Below the pieces are notes generated by a model that did no database searches, was not told where the DNA came from, and was given only the letters and a program-made list of their open reading frames with translations. From Alphaproteobacteria bacterium (GTDB lineage: Bacteria > Pseudomonadota > Alphaproteobacteria > SHVP01), in the NCBI GenBank assembly GCA_016869765.1, contig VGES01000006.1:1-64000 (forward strand): a stretch of DNA of 64,000 bases, written 5' to 3'. Positions 57,351 to 64,000 of this stretch are shown in pieces. Each line of letters opens with the position of its first letter. Position 1 is the first letter of the stretch. A program made the translations under genes and the position numbers.

Positions 57351-57729
57351 ATTGCGCCTGCTGGACGAGGACGTTGACCTTGCCCGGGGTCAACAACGAG
57401 TCGGCCTGACGCTTGATCTCGACCATCAGCGCCTCGAGTTGGAGCGGCGTCTGCAACGAATCGAGCGTGCCAGCGTAGCGGGCGACGGACGAGAGGTAGG
57501 CCGCCTGGAGTTTCGGCAGGTTGCGTTTGACGTTGTCGAGCGCTGTCGGATCCAGGACTTCCATGGTCAGCTCGATCGTCAGCCGCCCAAGCGGCCGGTT
57601 GTCACGCGAAATCGGTGCCAACGGCACATAACGTTCGACCTTCGCAGGGGTCGAGCTCGCCGCGATCGCGACGTTGGCTCCAGCCACGATCATGGCGACC
57701 AGCGCGATGAGGAGGAACAAACGGTTCAT
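57337..57729 (-). CDS. small membrane/periplasmic hypothetical protein (FliL-like organisation)
   Basis: MNRLFLLIALVAMIVAGANVAIA TM then VPLAPISRDNRPLGRLTIELTMEV. Confidence 0.5.
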   Translation of the reverse strand: MNRLFLLIALVAMIVAGANVAIAASSTPAKVERYVPLAPISRDNRPLGRLTIELTMEVLDPTALDNVKRNLPKLQAAYLSSVARYAGTLDSLQTPLQLEALMVEIKRQADSLLTPGKVNVLVQQAQYSTR

Positions 57730-58133
57730 CGGGGCAACTCGATCACAGGGTGAATCTCCAGCATCGCACCATCGAGGGCAAGGGCCGCCACCTGGACTGC
57801 GGTCGAGGCCGGTTTCGAGGCCTGCGCTCGGCGATAGAAATCGCTGCGAACGTGCGAAGCCTCGGTGAGCGCCTTGAGGTCGGTCGTGAACAGGATCTCG
57901 CTCACCACGTTCTGCAGCGTGGCATCGAGATGCTTCAAGTACGCCTCGAAGCGCGTGTAGATGCGGTGCACTTGGGCCGACATATCGCCGCGCCCGACCA
58001 GATTGAAGCTCTCGTCGGCCGAAAGGATTCCCGACATGTGAACCGTGACGCCAGCGGATCGCACGAAACGCGGAAACCCGAGCTTCTCTTCGAGTGCCCG
58101 ATCGGCATAGACCACTTGATCGAAGCGAGCCAT
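57726..58133 (-). CDS. RidA family protein
   Basis: RSAGVTVHMSGILSADESFNLVGRGDMSAQVHRIYTRFEAYLKHLDATLQNVVSEILFTTD. Confidence 0.88.
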   Translation of the reverse strand: MARFDQVVYADRALEEKLGFPRFVRSAGVTVHMSGILSADESFNLVGRGDMSAQVHRIYTRFEAYLKHLDATLQNVVSEILFTTDLKALTEASHVRSDFYRRAQASKPASTAVQVAALALDGAMLEIHPVIELPR

Positions 58134-58134
58134 C

Positions 58135-59343
58135 TCAGCCTACCTTCTTGCGATCCTTCGGAACGACTCCCTTGGCGACCAGATCGGTGATCGCCGAGGC
58201 AGAATATCCATGCTGACGCAGCACTTCTTCACTGTGCTGACCGAACAGTGGCGGTCGGGCGCGCACGGTACCCGAAGTTCGGCTGAACTTGATCGGGACG
58301 CCGGTGCCCGTGTAGCCGTCCTTCTCGACCACCATCTTGCGATGGATCGTGTGCGGATGACCGAGAATGCCCTTGAGATCGAGGATGGGGCCGGCAGGAA
58401 CCCCTTCTTCGAGCAAGGTTCCGGCAAGTTGTGCGCCGTCCTTCTTCTTGAGCAGCTTGATCAATTCCTCGCGCAGGGCCGGGCGGTTGGCGACACGATC
58501 CGAGTTGTTGATGAAGCGTGGGTCCTTGGCGAGTTCGGGCGCGCCGAGCTCGCCGCAAAGCCGCGCAAACTGTCGGTTGTTGCCGATCGCCATGTAGACC
58601 GGGACGGTGCCCGTTGGAAACGCGTCGTAGGGCGCGATGTTGCTGTGGGCATTGCCCGTGCGCGACGCCGCCTTGCCCAAGAACCAGTTGGCCGCGTGGG
58701 GATGCTGCAAAGCGACCCCGGTGTCGAACAGGCTCGCCTCTACCAGTTGCCCCTTGCCCGAGCGGGTGCGCTCGATACCGGCCGCCAGGATCGCGTTCGC
58801 GGCAAACAGGGCGGTGCCGAGGTCGACGAGCGGAATTCCCATGCGTACGCCCTCGGCCTCGGGCTGGCCGTTGACCGAGAACCAAGCGCACATCGCCTGA
58901 ATGACGGCGTCATAGCCCGGGTAACCGCCGAGGGGGCCGTCCGCTCCGAAGCCCGTGACGCGACAATGGATGAGTCGCGGGAAACGCTTGGAGAGCACCT
59001 CGTCATAACCGAGGTTCCACTTCTCGAGGGTCCCGGTTTTGAAGTTCTCCGTGAGAACGTCGGCACGCTCGAGCAGGCGCAACAGCACCTCGCGTCCCTC
59101 GGGCTTGCTCACGTCGAGCGCGATGCTCTTCTTGTTGCGGTTGGCGCCCATGAAATAGGCGGCTTCGCCGTCGCGGAACGGTGGACCCCAATCGCGAGTC
59201 TCGTCGCCCTGCGGCGGTTCGACCTTGATGACCTCGGCACCGAGGTCGCCCAGGAGTTGCGTGCAGTAGGGCCCGCCCAGGACGCGGGTCAGGTCGATGA
59301 TCTTCCAGCCGGCCAACGGGCCGGCGGCAGTGCTGTCAGCCAT
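58135..59343 (-). CDS. CaiB/BaiF CoA-transferase family protein
   Basis: WKIIDLTRVLGGPYCTQLLGDLGAEVIKVEPPQGDETRDWGPPF, ADVLTENFKTG, GYDAVIQAM. Confidence 0.96.
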   Translation of the reverse strand: MADSTAAGPLAGWKIIDLTRVLGGPYCTQLLGDLGAEVIKVEPPQGDETRDWGPPFRDGEAAYFMGANRNKKSIALDVSKPEGREVLLRLLERADVLTENFKTGTLEKWNLGYDEVLSKRFPRLIHCRVTGFGADGPLGGYPGYDAVIQAMCAWFSVNGQPEAEGVRMGIPLVDLGTALFAANAILAAGIERTRSGKGQLVEASLFDTGVALQHPHAANWFLGKAASRTGNAHSNIAPYDAFPTGTVPVYMAIGNNRQFARLCGELGAPELAKDPRFINNSDRVANRPALREELIKLLKKKDGAQLAGTLLEEGVPAGPILDLKGILGHPHTIHRKMVVEKDGYTGTGVPIKFSRTSGTVRARPPLFGQHSEEVLRQHGYSASAITDLVAKGVVPKDRKKVG

Positions 59344-59354
59344 GATGTTCTCGT

Positions 59355-59978
59355 CTATGCGGGGACTTTCATGCCGCGCTGGACCGCGGGCCGAAGGCCC
59401 ACCTTATCGACCCAACGCTGCAAATTTGGAAACGCCTTGATGCCCTCGTCGAGGCGCGAGGCCGAAGACGTGGCACTCGGATAGGTCAGCACGTCGGCCA
59501 CGGTGTAGTCCTGGCCGGCGATGAAGGGTGACGCTGCGAGGCGCTGGTCGAGTACGGCAAGAAACCGTTTGGCGCGCCCCTCCATCAGGTCGATTGCGTA
59601 CGGATTCTTCTCGGGCGCCGCGATCTTGAAATAGAACTGACCGGCGAAGGCGCTAGCGAGATCGGCGATCACCATCGCCGACCACTTGTAGACTTCCGCT
59701 CGCGCTCCGAGATCTTTGGGCATCAGCTTGCCGGTTTTCTCCGCCAGGTAGAACGCGATCGCCATGGTCTCGAAGACCGCATAGGGCTTGCCACCCGGTC
59801 CCTCGCGATCGACGATCGCCGGGGCCATGCCGCACGGATTGATCGCCAGGAACTCCCTGCTCAGGTGCTGCTTGGTCTTGAAGTCGATGACGTGAACGGT
59901 GTAGGGCAACGCCAACTCCTCGAGCATGATCGAGGCGCGTTGGCCATTGGCCGTCGGGACGGTGTAGAGATCGATCAC
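59355..59978 (-). CDS. glutathione S-transferase family protein
   Basis: VIDLYTVPTANGQRASIMLEELALPYTVHVIDFKTKQHLSREFLAINPCGMAPAIVD; GTG start. Confidence 0.93.
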   Translation of the reverse strand: MIDLYTVPTANGQRASIMLEELALPYTVHVIDFKTKQHLSREFLAINPCGMAPAIVDREGPGGKPYAVFETMAIAFYLAEKTGKLMPKDLGARAEVYKWSAMVIADLASAFAGQFYFKIAAPEKNPYAIDLMEGRAKRFLAVLDQRLAASPFIAGQDYTVADVLTYPSATSSASRLDEGIKAFPNLQRWVDKVGLRPAVQRGMKVPA

Positions 59979-60003
59979 GGGATTTCCTTCTTGGCGGGCG
60001 CGA

Positions 60004-60636
60004 CTAGAACAATCCCGGCAGGACGGCCTCGCCGCGCTTGACCGCCGGGCGCTGCGAGACCCGGTCGCGCCAGCCCAAGATGTGTTTGTATGGCGCAAGG
60101 CCGTTTTCGCCCAGCCGTTTTCCGGACACGGTGATCACCGGGTAGAGCTGGACGTCGGCATAGCTGTACTCCGCCCCGGCGAGATAAGGCGCGGCCGCAA
60201 GGCGTTCATCGAGCACTCTTAGGAAGCGGTGAACCAGTTGGACGTAATAGTCGACGGCCGCCGTGGTGTCGGCCTTCAGGTTCTTCAGGTTGAATTGCGC
60301 GCTGAACGCGGGCCCGAGATCGGACAACACGACGCAGGACCATTCGTAGGCCAATGCCCGCTCGGCCAGGCCAACCGGGATCAGTTTTCCCGATTTCTCC
60401 CCGAGATAGAGACAAATGGCCAGCGTCTCGAACACCTTGAGCGGCTTCCCTCCCGGGCCGTCGTGATCGACAATCGCCGGCATCTTGCCCACCGGGTTGA
60501 CGGCTAGGTACTCCGGGCTTTTGTGGGCGCCCTTCATCATGTCCAGCGGCTTCAAGGTATAGGGCAGGCCCGTCTCCTCGAGCATGATGGCAACCTTCTG
60601 CCCGTTGGCCGTGCCAAATCCGAAAAAATCGATCAT
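60004..60636 (-). CDS. glutathione S-transferase family protein
   Basis: MIDFFGFGTANGQKVAIMLEETGLPYTLKPLDMMKGAHKSPEYLAVNPVGKMPAIVD. Confidence 0.93.
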   Translation of the reverse strand: MIDFFGFGTANGQKVAIMLEETGLPYTLKPLDMMKGAHKSPEYLAVNPVGKMPAIVDHDGPGGKPLKVFETLAICLYLGEKSGKLIPVGLAERALAYEWSCVVLSDLGPAFSAQFNLKNLKADTTAAVDYYVQLVHRFLRVLDERLAAAPYLAGAEYSYADVQLYPVITVSGKRLGENGLAPYKHILGWRDRVSQRPAVKRGEAVLPGLF

Positions 60637-60706
60637 TGTCCCTCCCCTGGTGAGCGCACGGCATCCGCGCCGGCTGCTCCGACGTTCGGTCGCATGCCAA
60701 ATTCCG

Positions 60707-61399
60707 CTACGCCGCGAGTGCGGGCAGCGTGGTCAAGCGGCTGATCAGATCGGCCGTCGGCATGACGTCGGCGTACTTCTCCGACATATCGAAGAGATTG
60801 ACCGCGTGTGACACCTTGCTGCGGTCGTACACCGCGTCTTGCGGCACGGCGATCCGAAAGTTGAAGGCGAAGGCATCGATCACCGAAGAGCGCACGCAGC
60901 CCGACGTCGTGCACCCGGTCGCCACAAGGGTGTCCGCGCCCAGGTCGATCAGGTAGGAGCACAGCGAAGTGCCAAAGAATGCGCTGGGATGGCGCTTCGG
61001 CACCAGAATGTCGCCCTCTCGCGGCGCCACCTCGGCGACGAACTCGTAGCCCTTGTCGCTGATGGTCATGATCGCCGGCACCTTTGCGGCGAGACGCCCC
61101 GCGTCATAGGCCTTCTTGGGCGCCACGTGGGGGTAGAGCACCGGCCATTTCTTGTCGCGGAACACCTTGAGCAGTTTCTCGATGTTGTGCACCGCATCCC
61201 AGGCGACGTCGCCGCAGCTCGTCGGAAATTCTTTGATCGACTCCCAGAACGGACGAGACACGGTTCCCGTCGTTCGGTACTGGACGTCGATGATGAGCAG
61301 TGCCGGCTTCTTGCCGAGCCCGGTCGGCCGGCCAAATCCGGCCGCGCGATAGGCGCGTTGTTCGTCTTCGCTGATGATTCCGTCCCAGGGGCGAGCCAT
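60707..61399 (-). CDS. isochorismatase/cysteine hydrolase family protein
   Basis: KKPALLIIDVQYRTTG, LGADTLVATGCTTSGCVRSSVIDAFAFNFRIAVPQDAVYDRS. Confidence 0.93.
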   Translation of the reverse strand: MARPWDGIISEDEQRAYRAAGFGRPTGLGKKPALLIIDVQYRTTGTVSRPFWESIKEFPTSCGDVAWDAVHNIEKLLKVFRDKKWPVLYPHVAPKKAYDAGRLAAKVPAIMTISDKGYEFVAEVAPREGDILVPKRHPSAFFGTSLCSYLIDLGADTLVATGCTTSGCVRSSVIDAFAFNFRIAVPQDAVYDRSKVSHAVNLFDMSEKYADVMPTADLISRLTTLPALAA

Positions 61400-61474
61400 A
61401 GCGTCCTCCTTGCGAGCGGCCGACTCTAGCGTCCCCGATGCCGCGGCGGGAGACCCCGGCGGGCCCACCGGCGA

Positions 61475-62347
61475 CTATTTTCGGACGGCATAGCGCTTCT
61501 CGAGCGAGTCAAAGCGCGCCTTGTCCACGACGGCTTGGCGTTCGGCGAACGGCAGCAGATCCTTCTCCCAGCCCGTCGTGGAACCCTTCTCCTTGAGGTT
61601 TTTGAACGCCTTGCGCAGGGCCAACATCATCGCTTGCAGTCCCGCGTTGGCGTAGAGCACGACGCCGTAGCCCATGCGGGCGAGCTCGGCCTGCTCGATG
61701 ATCGGCGTCTTGCCGCCGAAGACGAGGTTGATCAACTGCGGCACCGGAAGCTTGGCGATCTTCTCGATCTCTTCGCGACTTTCGGGGGCCTCGACGAAGG
61801 TGACATCGGCGCCGGCCGCAATGAACGCGTGGGCACGGTCGAGGGCGGCTTCCAGGCCGAGCACCGTGCGCGCATCCGTGCGAGCGATGATCACGAAGTC
61901 CTTGTCACGGCGAGCCTCGGCGGCGGCTTTGATCTTGAGGGCCGCCTCGTCCTTGTCGATCACGTCCTTGCCGGCGAAGTGGCCACACTTCTTGGGAAAC
62001 ACTTGGTCTTCGAGTTGAATGCCGTTGGCGCCCGCTTGCTCGAGGACGCGGATCGTGTGCGTTACGTTGACCGCGTTGCCGAACCCGGTATCGGCATCGA
62101 CGATAATCGGCAGATCCATCACGTTGCGCATACGCATCACGTTGTCGGCAAGCTCGGCCAGACTGATCAACGCCAAGTCCGGCACGCCGAGATAGGCGTT
62201 GGTGACCCCCGCCCCGGAGACGTAGACCGCGTCGAAGCCGGCATCGGCGATCATCTTGGCCGACAGCGCATTGAAGGCGCCCGGGACGATGGTCGCCGCC
62301 CGGCGAGCGAAAATCCGTTTCAGACGCGCGTTTTGGCTTTCCGCCAT
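61475..62347 (-). CDS. isocitrate lyase/PEP mutase superfamily protein
   Basis: VPGAFNALSAKMIADAGFDAVYVSGAGVTNAYLGVPD, IVDADTGFGNAVNVTHTIRVLEQAGANGIQLEDQVFPKKCGHFAGK. Confidence 0.95.
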   Translation of the reverse strand: MAESQNARLKRIFARRAATIVPGAFNALSAKMIADAGFDAVYVSGAGVTNAYLGVPDLALISLAELADNVMRMRNVMDLPIIVDADTGFGNAVNVTHTIRVLEQAGANGIQLEDQVFPKKCGHFAGKDVIDKDEAALKIKAAAEARRDKDFVIIARTDARTVLGLEAALDRAHAFIAAGADVTFVEAPESREEIEKIAKLPVPQLINLVFGGKTPIIEQAELARMGYGVVLYANAGLQAMMLALRKAFKNLKEKGSTTGWEKDLLPFAERQAVVDKARFDSLEKRYAVRK

Positions 62348-62425
62348 GCATGTGCTCCGAGTCCCTGGGGTTCACCCGTGACCTTACGGTCTTCGGGGGG
62401 ATCGGCTCAAGTTCGGGCTCGGGCG

Positions 62426-63094
62426 TCAGACGTGGGCGGCGACCGGTCGGGCAAATCGATGACGGCCGATTGCTCCAAAGACGAGAACGACCAGCGCCAC
62501 GCTGCCGAGATGCCAGACCAGCACCATCACGGCGGCGCTGAGGCCGTGGAACAGATCGAGCGCCGCCGAGGCAAGGGATGCGACGGCAAGAGCGCCGGTC
62601 AAGGCCGTGGCCCAAGGCCGAATCGACGCGCCATGGCGGACCATAGCGTAGAGCAGCCCGCTCAAGGGAATGCTGGTCAGAACGATCGTCGCGAGACACA
62701 TGAAGCTCGTCCCGAGCGCGAGGCCGTCTGGACCCAGACGCAGCCAATCGCTGTAGCAACTGGCGCCAAGGGCCAGGAGCCAAAGCGCCAGGGTGGGCAA
62801 CGGCACCAAGCGCCACGCCTCGCCGCGGTCGGGAAGGGTCAGGTGGAACGCGGCCACGGTCGCGAGCACGCCGGTCGTGATCGACGCGAGCCACGGGACG
62901 AGCACGTCGATCCGGCTCAGGTGGTCGGCCAGATCGGGGCGGGGGCCCATGACCAGGACGATGGTCGCCAACAATACCAGCGCCGCGCCGAGCCAAATCG
63001 CACTTCGCAGGAGTGGCGGGGCCAGCGGCCGTACGGGAACGGCCTCGGCGGCCAGGCGGGCGATCAGGTCCTCGGTTGGTCGAGGGTCAGCCAT
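62426..63094 (-). CDS. nrsF: NrsF/DUF1109-type negative regulator of ECF sigma factor
   Basis: six-TM protein (MADPRPTEDLIARLAAEAVPVRPLAPP...) overlapping/adjacent to ECF sigma. Confidence 0.82.
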   Translation of the reverse strand: MADPRPTEDLIARLAAEAVPVRPLAPPLLRSAIWLGAALVLLATIVLVMGPRPDLADHLSRIDVLVPWLASITTGVLATVAAFHLTLPDRGEAWRLVPLPTLALWLLALGASCYSDWLRLGPDGLALGTSFMCLATIVLTSIPLSGLLYAMVRHGASIRPWATALTGALAVASLASAALDLFHGLSAAVMVLVWHLGSVALVVLVFGAIGRHRFARPVAAHV

Positions 63095-63659
63095 GACCAC
63101 CCCCCAGACGCTTGCGTAGGGACTTGACGGCGCGATGCGTCGCCACTTTGAGGGCCGTCGTCGACATGCCGGTCATCGTCGAAGCCTCTTTCAATGACCA
63201 TCCCTGAACCTTGAGCAACTCGATCGCCTGTCTCTGGCCCTGTGGCAGGGATGCCACCGCAGCCGCCACGTCGCGGCGGCGAAACACGTTCTCTTCGGTG
63301 TTCGGCACTTCGCCCCACAAGGTTTCGTCGTCCAGAACCAGTTCGGACTCCCGCACTGAACGCCGACCAAGCAACTGCAAACGATCGGCGATCCGACGTC
63401 GCGCGATGGTCGCCAGCCAGGGCCGGAATGGCCGAGTCGGATCATAGGTCCGCCGCGCCTGGTGCAACGATAGGAGGATGTCCTGGACGGCGTCCTCGAT
63501 CTCCTCCGGCGCGCGTAGCTGACGCCCGGCGAACCGTCGAAGGTAGGGTAGAAGCTCGCCGAGCAGCGCGGCGTAGGCGCCACGGTCGCCCGACTGGCCG
63601 GCGGCCATCAGCTGCGCCCAGCGCCGATCCAAACCCTCTCTCGAGACTGGGTCCGTCAT
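63087..63659 (-). CDS. ECF RNA polymerase sigma factor (SigF-like by context)
   Basis: QLRAPEEIEDAVQDILLSLHQARRTYDPTRPFRPWLATIARRRIAD; sigma4 ASLPQGQRQAIELLKVQGWSLKEASTMTGMSTTALKVATHRAVKSLR. Confidence 0.93.
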   Translation of the reverse strand: MTDPVSREGLDRRWAQLMAAGQSGDRGAYAALLGELLPYLRRFAGRQLRAPEEIEDAVQDILLSLHQARRTYDPTRPFRPWLATIARRRIADRLQLLGRRSVRESELVLDDETLWGEVPNTEENVFRRRDVAAAVASLPQGQRQAIELLKVQGWSLKEASTMTGMSTTALKVATHRAVKSLRKRLGGGHG

Positions 63660-63711
63660 CACGAGTTGGTGTTCCTCCCGGAAAAGCGTGCCCAGGTTCG
63701 CGAGCGGCAGC

Positions 63712-63737
63712 GTAACCCGTCGCGCGTCACAACTGAA
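63712..63737 (+). promoter_or_regulatory. candidate ECF-sigma promoter for the DUF2282 gene
   Basis: GTAACC-N16-TGAA in the divergent region between the ECF sigma gene and the DUF2282 gene. Confidence 0.45.
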
Positions 63738-63801
63738 CAGTAAGGCGAGGGACTGCCCGCGAGGGCGGCCATCCTCGTCCCATAGGCAAAGGAGAGACCT
63801 C

Positions 63802-64000
63802 ATGAATGCTCGTCTTCTGGTGGTGGCGGCAGTTGCCGCGGCAATCGCGACCCCGGCGCTGGCCCAAGCGCCGGTCAAGGCCCCGGAGTACAAGGTCGAG
63901 AAGTGCTACGGCATTTCGAAGGCCGGAAAGAACGATTGCGCGTCGGCAGGGAACCCGCACGTCGACGCGGTGCGCCGCTACCTGGAAGGGCTTCCAGGCG
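63802..64000 (+). CDS. DUF2282 (bufferin-like, BufA1-type) precursor, truncated by window edge
   Basis: absent from ORF track; MNARLLVVAAVAAAIATPALAQAPVKAPEYKVEKCYGISKAGKNDCASAG: signal peptide plus KCYGxxKAGKNDC motif. Confidence 0.8.
   Translation, partial: MNARLLVVAAVAAAIATPALAQAPVKAPEYKVEKCYGISKAGKNDCASAGNPHVDAVRRYLEGLPG

Overview
High-GC window with the gene content and order of an alphaproteobacterial chromosome (lineage is inferred from gene content only). It is dense with ordinary housekeeping and accessory genes: pyruvate carboxylase, argG, rlmN, folD, rfbC/rfbD, a Lon-family protease, YbbA/YbbP-type ABC genes, acetoacetate-CoA ligase, one tRNA-Ala(CGC), and two toxin-antitoxin-like pairs. 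No CRISPR array, integrase, transposase or prophage was recognised. The most useful observations are: (1) several genes broken by a single position while the downstream frame is still conserved: a CobB-type sirtuin with an in-frame TAG, a penicillin acylase with an in-frame TGA, a topology-modulation P-loop ATPase with a 1-nt frameshift, a DUF167 gene lacking its N-terminal half, and a secreted protein whose only sensible start is ATT; (2) an ECF sigma / NrsF pair divergent from a DUF2282 (bufferin-like) precursor cut by the right window edge and absent from the ORF track; (3) an ECF sigma / anti-sigma-like / metal-sensor-like / MacAB cassette whose MacA-like adaptor carries an inserted LTxxQ (Spy/CpxP-like) helical domain; (4) a long rod-like hairpin followed on the minus strand by an intrinsic terminator, a candidate small RNA with no annotated gene. 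All family calls are from reading motifs and gene order; no database search was run.
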